Part shown: piece by piece, positions 1 through 4,899 of the stretch | How the letters are laid out: each line of letters begins with the position of its first letter | Position numbering within the stretch: the stretch's first letter is position 1 | Notes under the pieces: generated by a model | Told to the model about the DNA's origin: nothing | Database searches by the model: none | What the model saw: the letters and a program-made list of their open reading frames with translations, nothing else | Translations under genes and position numbers: made by a program | DNA from: Desulfotomaculum sp. | Lineage (GTDB): Bacteria; Bacillota; Desulfotomaculia; Desulfotomaculales; Nap2-2B | DNA: 7,969 bases | Assembly (NCBI GenBank): GCA_003513005.1 | Contig: DOTD01000027.1 | Span: 1-7,969, forward strand | Reading direction: 5' to 3'

Positions 1-227
1 TTATTTTGTTACGGATCCTTAGCATAGCCGGATCTTTATTTGGAATTGTTTTCGGTGTCGCAGGAGCAAAGATCTTCTCCTATTTTGCGAACTGGTCTAC
101 GACAATTTCCATTCAGGCGATTGTACTTTCTGTAGCCTTTGCTCTTTTTGTCGGAGTGTTCTTCGGCTATTACCCGGCGCGCAGGGCATCCAGGTTAAAC
201 CCTGCAGAAGCGCTGAGCTATGAGTAG
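1..227 (+). CDS. ABC transporter permease, C-terminal fragment (MacB/FtsX-type)
   Basis: This is the end of a membrane permease whose start lies before the window; the first complete codon is at position 3. About 74 residues are visible. They form two hydrophobic segments (around residues 2-28 and 35-56) followed by a short cytoplasmic tail ending in YYPARRASRLNPAEALSYE. The pattern of a final helix, P-A-R-R/K-A-x-x-L-x-P-x-E-A-L-x-x-E is the usual C-terminus of MacB/YknZ/LolC-type permeases with an FtsX domain. Such proteins pair with an ATPase encoded just upstream and act in efflux or in mechanotransmission across the envelope. The TAG stop (225-227) lies inside a sequence that recurs at 3987-3998, so the repeat abuts or supplies the stop. 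A terminator at 321-347 closes the unit. The permease class is clear; the substrate cannot be told. Confidence 0.85.
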   Translation, partial: ILLRILSIAGSLFGIVFGVAGAKIFSYFANWSTTISIQAIVLSVAFALFVGVFFGYYPARRASRLNPAEALSYE

Positions 228-281
228 ACATCCATGCCGTAGGCGAACATGAGCACGAAGGCAGTTGACCTCCCTGATGCA
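220..281. repeat. Short (internally deleted) copy of a dispersed intergenic repeat
   Basis: Two blocks here recur in the longer copy at 3982-4226. The left block (220-238, core TAGACATCCATG at 225-236) matches 3982-4000 with two differences in 19. The right block (241-281, containing AGGCGAACATGAGCACG and GCAGTTGACCTCCCT) matches 4186-4226 at 39 of 41 positions. The blocks are adjacent here but about 185 bp apart in the other copy, so this is either a deleted derivative or a minimal form. It directly follows the permease stop codon, just as the other copy directly follows the gtrA-like gene. Confidence 0.75.
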
Positions 282-294
282 CATCATCTATAAA
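265..294 (+). promoter_or_regulatory. Weak candidate promoter at the right end of the repeat
   Basis: TTGACC at 265-270 is separated by 18 bp from TATAAA at 289-294, a fair match to sigma-A elements. The -35-like hexamer belongs to the repeat and is also present at 4211-4216, but the second copy has no matching -10. A transcript from here would at once meet the terminator at 321-347. It could be a short RNA or an attenuated leader for the glycosylation operon, or the match may be chance. Confidence 0.25.
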
Positions 295-320
295 AATGAA
301 CAATTTTATCAGTAAGTTTT

Positions 321-347
321 AAGTTCCCCTCATGGGGAATTTTTTTT
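321..347 (+). terminator. Rho-independent terminator after the ABC permease
   Basis: The stem TTCCCC (324-329) pairs with GGGGAA (334-339) around a TCAT loop, and eight T residues follow (340-347). A G-T pair and two A-T pairs can extend the stem to 321-342. It lies about 95 bp after the permease stop and ahead of the regulatory region of the next operon. Confidence 0.8.
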
Positions 348-358
348 AAGGGGAAATT

Positions 359-418
359 TTCAGTAAGTATTCAGCAACAACTCAAGCAATGTTCAGTATC
401 CTTTAAGGGGAAATTCAG
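359..418 (+). promoter_or_regulatory. Phased TTCAG direct repeats, candidate response-regulator operator
   Basis: TTCAG occurs at 359, 370, 392 and 414, giving spacings of 11, 22 and 22 bp. The skipped 11-bp positions hold TTAAG (403, one mismatch) and CTCAA (381, two mismatches). All boxes therefore face the same side of the helix over 60 bp. Direct repeats with an 11-bp period are the known binding pattern of OmpR/PhoB-family regulators such as PhoB and PhoP. A weak -10-like TATTCT lies at 429-434. The boxes sit between the upstream terminator and the first glycosyltransferase gene, so they probably control that operon. The sequence TTTAAGGGGAAATT is also repeated at 345-358 and 402-415. 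The regulator itself is not in the window. Confidence 0.5.
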
Positions 419-480
419 CCGGAATGGTTATTCTAAGAAAGGAAAAAGGCTGGTTAATGGTTGGCCAAAGGGGGATAAAA

Positions 481-1365
481 ATGAAATCAATTAAACTAAA
501 TTTCCGGATAGATTATATTCTGGCAGTCATTGCTGCGCTGTCTGCATTTTTAAATATTTTCAACATCTGGAATGACACTACCGCAAATGCCTATTATACC
601 GCGGCGGTTACCAGTATGCTGCAGAACTTTCACAATTTCTTCTATGGAACTCTGGATCCCGGCGGATTTGTAACGATTGACAAACCGCCGGTGGCATTCT
701 GGATCCAGACGGCGTTCGCCTATGTTTTCGGCGTTCATGGGTGGAGCGTAATCTTGCCGCAGGCGTTAGCTGCAGTAGGGTCAGTTTTGCTGATCTATTT
801 TCTTGTCAAGCCGACTTTCGGCAAAACAGCCGCCCGTCTGTCAAGCCTGGTTATGGCCTGTTCCCCGGTTGCCGTGGCGGTAAGCCGGACCAATAACATC
901 GACGGTTTATTGGTGTTTGCCCTGCTCCTTGCGACATGGATGCTGCTAAAGGGAATCCGAAATCAAAAGCTGCCCTGGTTGTTGGGCGCCTTTGCAATGA
1001 TCGGGGTAGCTTTTAATATAAAGATGCTTCAGGCGTATATGGTCCTGCCTGCTTTTTACCTGGTCTGCATTTTAGCTTTCAAGTGCGGCTGGAAGAAGAA
1101 GCTGGTTACCCTTGCCGCAGCAACGGTTATTTTGCTTGGAGTTTCCCTATCCTGGGCGATCATCGTTGATACAACTCCGCAGGAAAACCGGCCGTACATA
1201 GGCGGCAGTAAAACGAACTCCGTCCTGGAACTTGCCCTTGGATATAACGGCATACAGCGACTCGAAGGAATGGGCGCAAGGGGGCAAGGGGGCAAGACGC
1301 CGGTGCAGACAGAAATCCTCAGCAAATCCAGCGGGACGGATATGTGTCTGACCTGCGGCAAATGA
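481..1365 (+). CDS. GT39/ArnT-like membrane glycosyltransferase (YkcB type), 5' part before a frameshift
   Basis: This is the N-terminal half of a polytopic GT-C fold glycosyltransferase, which uses a polyprenyl-phosphate sugar as donor and glycosylates an envelope polymer on the outer face of the membrane. The ATG at 481 is chosen because AGGGGG (469-474) lies six bases upstream and the protein then begins with a short basic stretch and a first helix (residues 11-28). The ATG at 424 would start inside the regulatory region. The first outer loop carries NDTTANAYYTAAV and DPGGFVTIDKPP (residues 59-70), the place where GT39 enzymes keep their catalytic acidic residue. SRTNNIDGLL (135-144) is another family motif. 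The LGYNGIQRLEG segment is still in the correct frame. The frame is lost after about 1270, and translation runs into an unrelated tail and a TGA at 1363-1365. The shift must lie between 1248 and 1362, because the other frame has a TAA at 1245-1247. Confidence 0.85.
   Translation: MKSIKLNFRIDYILAVIAALSAFLNIFNIWNDTTANAYYTAAVTSMLQNFHNFFYGTLDPGGFVTIDKPPVAFWIQTAFAYVFGVHGWSVILPQALAAVGSVLLIYFLVKPTFGKTAARLSSLVMACSPVAVAVSRTNNIDGLLVFALLLATWMLLKGIRNQKLPWLLGAFAMIGVAFNIKMLQAYMVLPAFYLVCILAFKCGWKKKLVTLAAATVILLGVSLSWAIIVDTTPQENRPYIGGSKTNSVLELALGYNGIQRLEGMGARGQGGKTPVQTEILSKSSGTDMCLTCGK
1277..1296 (+). repeat. Tandem CAAGGGGG octamer at the frameshift point
   Basis: Two complete CAAGGGGG units (1277-1284 and 1285-1292) are followed by a partial CAAG. 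Removing one unit, adding two units or adding one G joins the upstream frame to the downstream frame without a stop. The array sits in the low-complexity outer loop of the glycosyltransferase, where length changes should be tolerated. It is thus a natural slipped-strand site and the best candidate for the lesion in this gene. Confidence 0.7.
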
Positions 1366-2585
1366 CTCAGAATACAAATAATAGTTATAACCGGCCGTTC
1401 ATACCGCCGGGTGGAAACAATTCAACCGGCCGGCAGCCGGCGCCTCCGGGAGGAAATGGTATGCCTGAAGGTTTCCAACCGGACGGCAGCAACAGGTCCG
1501 GATCTATGCCCGGTGGCGGAGGCGGCCCGCAGGGACGGGGTGGCGGCGGTATGTTTGGCACCGGCCAGGCCGGCCCGCTCCGTTTGTTCCAATCAGAACT
1601 TTCCGGACAAAACAGCTGGCTGCTGCCGTTTGCAGCGTTTGGCTGCATCGGTTTGCTTGCAGGAATACGCAGGAGAAAGCCTCTCACTGCAAAGCAGAAT
1701 GAAACCTTGTTCTGGTTAGCCTGGCTGCTCCCGGTGATGGCCTTTTTCAGCATAGCAGGGTTCTTCCATCAATACTACCTGATCATGCTCGCTCCGCCAA
1801 TTGCGGTTCTTGCAGGAGCAGGCTGGGTCGAACTCTGGAAACAATACAGCGAGCAGGACGGCTGGAAAAAGTGGCTTCTGCCGGCGGGCTTTATAGCAAC
1901 CTTGGCTTTTGAACTCTATGTGCTGCAGCCTTATCTAAAGCAAATTGGTACGGGATGGTCAATTGGAATCGGCGCCGCGGGAATCGTCTTATTACTTATC
2001 CTGCTTTTAGCCAGGAAGAAACAGAAACTGGCTTTCACAGCTGCAATAGCCGGTATGCTGGTCTTGCTTGTTGCGCCATTGTTCTGGTCGGCTACTCCCA
2101 TCTTGTACGGCGATAACAGTATGTTGCCTCAGGCCGGCCCTGGTCAGCAAAGGATCGGGCAAAGACAGAATGTAAGGGATGGGGGGAACTCAGGAATAAA
2201 TACTAAATTAGTGGATTATTTAACAAAAAATAATACCGGGGAAACCTGCCTGTTTGCAACAACCGACGCATCTACGGCAGAAGCCTACATCATTCAAACA
2301 GGAAAAGCAGTCATACCCATGGGTGGCTTTAGCGGATCGGATCCGGTTTTTACTGTGGAGAAACTAAAGCAGGCAGTAGCAGACAAGAAAGTAAAGTATT
2401 TCTTAATTTCTTCCGGTTCCGGTTTTGACGGAAGAGGGGGCGGCAGCAGCGAAGTACTGGATTGGATACGTAAAAACAGCACGGAGATTCCCGAAGAAGA
2501 GTGGCAGTCGGCTTCTTCTGACAGCGGTGGCCCTGCGGGGATGAGAAACGGTATGGCTTTATATAAAATTAATCTAAATCAATGA
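1293..2585 (+). CDS. GT39/ArnT-like membrane glycosyltransferase (YkcB type), 3' part after the frameshift
   Basis: This is the C-terminal half of the same protein, in the -1 frame relative to the 5' part. It has no convincing start of its own; a GTG at 1344 lacks a good SD. It begins with a Gly/Pro/Asn-rich loop (about 1386-1560) and then reads GPLRLFQSELSGQNSWLLPF, a typical YkcB-family block entering the second membrane domain. FFHQYYLIMLAPP (about 1762-1800) is a conserved helix boundary. Several helices follow. A soluble, presumably extracellular, domain of about 130 residues closes the protein (TKLVDYLTKNNTGETCLFAT onward). Joined through one octamer unit, the protein would be about 698 residues, close to my recollection of YkcB proteins. 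The next gene starts 23 bp after the stop, so the three genes form one operon. With the sequence as given, this half is made only after recoding or a reversion. Confidence 0.8.
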   Translation, partial: QDAGADRNPQQIQRDGYVSDLRQMTQNTNNSYNRPFIPPGGNNSTGRQPAPPGGNGMPEGFQPDGSNRSGSMPGGGGGPQGRGGGGMFGTGQAGPLRLFQSELSGQNSWLLPFAAFGCIGLLAGIRRRKPLTAKQNETLFWLAWLLPVMAFFSIAGFFHQYYLIMLAPPIAVLAGAGWVELWKQYSEQDGWKKWLLPAGFIATLAFELYVLQPYLKQIGTGWSIGIGAAGIVLLLILLLARKKQKLAFTAAIAGMLVLLVAPLFWSATPILYGDNSMLPQAGPGQQRIGQRQNVRDGGNSGINTKLVDYLTKNNTGETCLFATTDASTAEAYIIQTGKAVIPMGGFSGSDPVFTVEKLKQAVADKKVKYFLISSGSGFDGRGGGSSEVLDWIRKNSTEIPEEEWQSASSDSGGPAGMRNGMALYKINLNQ

Positions 2586-2608
2586 AAAATGTACGGGGAT
2601 GAGATTAA

Positions 2609-3268
2609 ATGAACGACAACGTTCGTTACAGCGTAATAATTCCGGTTTATAACGAAGAAGCCGTTATAAACGAGACCTACCGCCGGTTGAAACAGGTCAT
2701 GAAAACTTTAAATGAACCGTACGAGTTGCTGTTTGTAAACGACGGGAGCCGGGACAAAACTGCGGAAATTATCAAAGGTTTTTCAGCATCGGACTCAAGT
2801 GTAAAGCTTCTGGATTTCTCAAGAAATTTCGGACATCAAATTGCAATTACCGCGGGTATGGACTATGCACGCGGAGACGCCGTCATAATTATCGACGCCG
2901 ACTTGCAGGATCCGCCGGAAGTAATTCCGCAAATGATTGATCAATGGCGGCAGGGATACGAGGTTGTCTATGCGAAGCGTTCCAAGCGGATGGGGGAGAC
3001 TTTCTTTAAAAGAACAACCGCATCCTTATTCTACCGCATACTCCGGTCCTTGACGGAAGGCGTAAATATCCCGCTTGATACCGGGGATTTCCGTCTCATC
3101 GACAGGAAAGTCTGCGATGCTATGCAATGTATAAGGGAAAAGAACCGCTTTGTCCGCGGCCTTGTCAGTTGGGTAGGCTTCCGCAGCACAGCTGTTGAAT
3201 ACACCAGGGAAGAAAGGTATGCCGGGGAAACTAAATATTCTTTAAAAAAATGTTTCGCTTTTCAATAG
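2609..3268 (+). CDS. GT2 polyprenyl-phosphate glycosyltransferase (YkcC/CsbB/DPM1-like), catalytic part before a frameshift
   Basis: This enzyme would transfer a sugar from a nucleotide donor to undecaprenyl phosphate on the inner face of the membrane, supplying the donor for the GT39 enzyme encoded just upstream. The GT-A domain is complete. It shows VIIPVYNEE (residues 9-17), FVNDGSRDKT (42-51), SRNFGHQIAITAGMDYARGD (71-90) and the metal and catalytic block DADLQDPPE (96-104). The GETKYSLKK motif (207-214) normally leads into the membrane anchor. After KYSLKK the frame is lost at A7 (3244-3250), and the protein ends five residues later at TAG 3266-3268. As written it is a soluble catalytic domain of 219 residues without its two C-terminal helices. 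The upstream GGGGATGAG is only a moderate SD. Confidence 0.88.
   Translation: MNDNVRYSVIIPVYNEEAVINETYRRLKQVMKTLNEPYELLFVNDGSRDKTAEIIKGFSASDSSVKLLDFSRNFGHQIAITAGMDYARGDAVIIIDADLQDPPEVIPQMIDQWRQGYEVVYAKRSKRMGETFFKRTTASLFYRILRSLTEGVNIPLDTGDFRLIDRKVCDAMQCIREKNRFVRGLVSWVGFRSTAVEYTREERYAGETKYSLKKCFAFQ
3244..3250 (+). other. A7 slippery heptamer at the GT2 frameshift
   Basis: The run reads A AAA AAA in the zero frame, with codons AAA at 3245 and 3248. This is a textbook -1 slippery heptamer. A -1 shift here joins KYSLKK directly to MFRFSIDGV, the expected family sequence. The shift is confined to 3235-3265 by stops in the two frames (TAA 3232-3234 and TAG 3266-3268), and A7 is the only long homopolymer in that interval. 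An eighth A in the genome would give the same protein. Confidence 0.75.
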
Positions 3269-3582
3269 ACGGAGTTGCGTCTTTTTCCTATAAACCGTTG
3301 AAATGGGCAGCTTCTTTTGGGCTTGCTGTGGTTGCGGCCAGTTTCATTTACCTGATTTTTTCTCTTGCTCAAATATTATTTTCATACAGCGCCGTTTCCT
3401 GGTGGCAGCCGCTTATGGCCTGCCTGTTCTTGCTGGACGGTGTTGTTCTGATTGTGTTAGGCGTGCTTGGGGAATATGTGGGCAGAATTTACGATGAAAC
3501 CAAAAACCGCCTGTTATATGTACTCAGGAACAAGCAGGAACTTGAAGCTGCAAAGCGTAATGGGGTGATTCTCAGTGAGTAA
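3250..3582 (+). CDS. GT2 glycosyltransferase (YkcC/CsbB-like), C-terminal membrane anchor after the frameshift
   Basis: This is the remainder of the preceding glycosyltransferase in the -1 frame. It starts with RFSIDGVASFSYKPLKWA, the conserved hinge of polyprenyl-phosphate GT2 enzymes. Two strongly hydrophobic helices follow, then GEYVGRIYDETKNR and a charged cytoplasmic tail. The ATG at 3250 overlaps the A run and has no SD, so independent initiation is unlikely; expression would depend on frameshifting at A7 or on a corrected sequence. The joined protein (2609-3582) would have 324 residues, the usual length for this family. The stop overlaps the start of the next gene by eight bases, which suggests translational coupling. 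Confidence 0.85.
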   Translation: MFRFSIDGVASFSYKPLKWAASFGLAVVAASFIYLIFSLAQILFSYSAVSWWQPLMACLFLLDGVVLIVLGVLGEYVGRIYDETKNRLLYVLRNKQELEAAKRNGVILSE

Positions 3583-3982
3583 AAACATACAGACAACTGC
3601 GCAATTCCTTCGTTTTTGCACTGTGGGCATGGGTAATACGGCAGTCGACTTTACCGTCTTTTTTCTTTTAACTTTAACCGGGGCGCCGTACCTTGCTGCA
3701 CAAGCGCTTTCCTACTCGGCTGGTGTTGCAAACAGCTTCTTCCTTAACAGGAAGTGGACATTCCGGGTTGAACGCAAAGCAAATTTCGTGGAAGCGGCAA
3801 ACTTCGTTATCGTGAACGGGTTTTCCTTGTTGACATCCTTTGGCGTGCTGGCTGTTTTACACGATCTGAATCACCTTGATCTGTGGCCCAGCAAATGCAT
3901 AGCGACAGGGGCTGCTATTATAGTGAACTTTATAGGGAGCCGGTTCTGGGTATTTAACCGGAGAGCGGAGGGTGAAATTTAA
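3575..3982 (+). CDS. GtrA-family membrane protein (putative undecaprenyl-P-sugar flippase partner)
   Basis: This intact protein of 135 residues is almost entirely membrane-embedded, with four hydrophobic segments (around residues 14-34, 38-56, 73-95 and 108-125). FLRFCTVGMGNTAVDF near the N-terminus is the GtrA signature. The two halves end in related motifs, NSFFLNRKWTF (53-63) and VNFIGSRFWVF (117-127), reflecting the internal symmetry of the family. GtrA proteins such as GtcA are thought to help move the lipid-linked sugar across the membrane between the GT2 and GT-C steps. The GTG start at 3575 has GGGGTGA (3563-3569) five bases upstream and overlaps the end of the GT2 gene. It is the only undamaged gene of the three. 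The TAA stop overlaps an ATG in the following repeat. Confidence 0.9.
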   Translation: MSKNIQTTAQFLRFCTVGMGNTAVDFTVFFLLTLTGAPYLAAQALSYSAGVANSFFLNRKWTFRVERKANFVEAANFVIVNGFSLLTSFGVLAVLHDLNHLDLWPSKCIATGAAIIVNFIGSRFWVFNRRAEGEI

Positions 3983-4226
3983 TGAATAGACATCCATGTC
4001 ACTGAAGCGATGCCAGCTACAAGGATAGAAAATTCATCGAAAAAGGGAGGACAATGCCTTAAGTGCGATTTTGAGCCTTAATTCAAAGAACGAGTGAACT
4101 CGAGGATAAGCGAGGGAATTGTTTGAGGCGCATAAGCGCCGAGTTTTGACCGAGCCCGAGGGTAAACGAGTTCGTACAAGTATAAGAGGCGAACATGAGC
4201 ACGTAGGCAGTTGACCTCCCTAATGC
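3982..4226. repeat. Long copy of a dispersed intergenic repeat with hairpins
   Basis: The ends of this 245-bp gene-free stretch match 220-281: left block 3982-4000, and right block 4186-4226 at 39 of 41 positions. The left end contains the inverted repeat GACAT-CC-ATGTC (3989-4000). The middle holds CGAG-TGAA-CTCG (4091-4102) and GGCGC-ATAA-GCGCC (4127-4140). GAACTCG (4096-4102) can also pair with CGAGTTC (4167-4173) to enclose the second hairpin. CGAG recurs many times (4091, 4101, 4111, 4151, 4157, 4167). No long reading frame is convincing. It is probably a non-coding mobile or structured intergenic element transcribed as the 3' end of the glycosylation operon. Confidence 0.65.
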
Positions 4227-4276
4227 AAGATTATTTTCAGGATAGTTACCAGATCCGTAACTTAACAATTTACAAA

Positions 4277-4300
4277 GCGCCCTGGCCACAGGGCTTTTTT
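4277..4300 (+). terminator. Rho-independent terminator of the glycosylation operon
   Basis: GCCCTG (4279-4284) pairs perfectly with CAGGGC (4289-4294) around a GCCA loop, and six T residues follow (4295-4300). It lies about 295 bp after the gtrA-like stop, beyond the repeat element, so the operon transcript would carry the repeat as its 3' untranslated region. Confidence 0.85.
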
Positions 4301-4333
4301 GTGCCCTGAATGTTACACAGTTGGGGTTATTGA

Positions 4334-4362
4334 TTGATCAAGGCTTATTCTGCGGGTATAAT
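4334..4362 (+). promoter_or_regulatory. Sigma-A-like promoter of the lipocalin-rsgA unit
   Basis: TTGATC (4334-4339) and a perfect TATAAT (4357-4362) are separated by 17 bp. Transcription would start near 4369, leaving a leader of about 60 bases before the tandem start codons. The position just after the preceding terminator supports the call. Confidence 0.65.
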
Positions 4363-4429
4363 TTAGTTTGCCAACAAAATTATTAAAACCTGAGAGAATG
4401 TTATATTTTGTACATTTAAGGAAGGGGCA

Positions 4430-4457
4430 ATGAGTAATGAGTAATGAGTAATGAGTA
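4430..4457 (+). repeat. Four tandem ATGAGTA heptamers spanning the lipocalin start codon
   Basis: Copies begin at 4430, 4437, 4444 and 4451, and each contains an ATG. Only the fourth ATG opens the lipocalin frame. The first three each encode MSNE followed by TAA. The SD (AAGGAAGGGG, 4418-4427) is well placed for the second ATG, nine bases away, but lies 23 bases from the fourth. The stop of the second mini-frame (TAA 4449-4451) overlaps the fourth ATG as TAATG, and that of the first (4442-4444) overlaps the third ATG. Reinitiation is therefore the likely route to the real gene. A change in copy number would alter SD spacing. Confidence 0.85.
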
Positions 4458-4870
4458 AAGCAGCAATAGATGCTAGTTCGCTGATTGGCGCATGGAAGCT
4501 GGTTTCATATGAGGTACGCAGGCCTGACGGGGGCGTATTCTTGCCAATGGGCAGTGAACCGGTGGGTTATTACATTATCAGTCCCGAAGGTTACTCCAAT
4601 GTATGCCTGACGCCGGGCAACAGGCCCAAATCCGCATCGGATAACCGCCTGACGGACGCTGAAAAAATCGATGCCGCAAATGTTGTTTTTTATTCCGGGA
4701 AATACGAGATAGTTGACAATGATCTGATTGTGCGTCCTGAAGTAAGTTTTTTGCCAAACTGGGTGGGAACACAGGTAGTCAGGCATGTGAAACTGGAGGG
4801 CGGCATGATGACGCTGAGCGCATTCTTAAAGGACGGTTCGGAAGCAGCGCTTACCTGGAAAAAACCATAG
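4451..4870 (+). CDS. Lipocalin-like domain protein (Lipocalin_5 type)
   Basis: This small soluble protein of 139 residues has no signal peptide or membrane segment. LIGAWKLVSYEVRRPDGG (residues 11-28) is the typical G-x-W-x-L-x-S opening strand of lipocalin-like domains. YYIISPEGYSNV (40-51) follows, then alternating strands to LTWKKP at the end. The whole length fits one beta-barrel domain. Family members are often annotated only as lipocalin-like, and some sit in polyketide or detoxification clusters; the ligand here cannot be inferred. The start is the fourth ATG of a tandem array, the only one in frame. rsgA begins 29 bp downstream on the same strand with no terminator between them, so the two are probably co-transcribed. 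Confidence 0.8.
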   Translation: MSKAAIDASSLIGAWKLVSYEVRRPDGGVFLPMGSEPVGYYIISPEGYSNVCLTPGNRPKSASDNRLTDAEKIDAANVVFYSGKYEIVDNDLIVRPEVSFLPNWVGTQVVRHVKLEGGMMTLSAFLKDGSEAALTWKKP

Positions 4871-4899
4871 GGTAGTGACAAGGGGACGAAGTATCAATT

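Noticed and set aside
424..480. Earlier ATG (424) as the start of the GT39 gene
   Set aside because: It lies next to the phased TTCAG boxes and a likely -10, its only SD-like sequence is poorly spaced, and the 19 extra residues do not look like the family N-terminus. The ATG at 481 has an SD six bases away.
1278..1292. Programmed -1 frameshift on the G runs of the GT39 gene
   Set aside because: No perfect X XXY YYZ heptamer is in phase here, so re-pairing after slipping would be poor. Octamer copy change or a miscalled G is the better explanation, although slippage cannot be excluded.
1385..1753. 122-codon minus-strand frame, rich in proline and glycine
   Set aside because: It is the antisense shadow of the Gly/Pro-rich loop and second membrane domain of the GT39 gene. 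It has no family resemblance, and the plus-strand frame is clearly coding.
3982..4226. Insertion sequence or CRISPR array in the repetitive stretch
   Set aside because: There is no transposase frame, no clear terminal inverted repeats over the whole element, and no regular repeat-spacer pattern. The CGAG motifs are irregularly spaced.
4083..4289. 68-codon minus-strand frame within the dispersed repeat
   Set aside because: Its sequence is dominated by the CGAG-rich hairpin repeats and it runs into the terminator. There is no sign of coding constraint.
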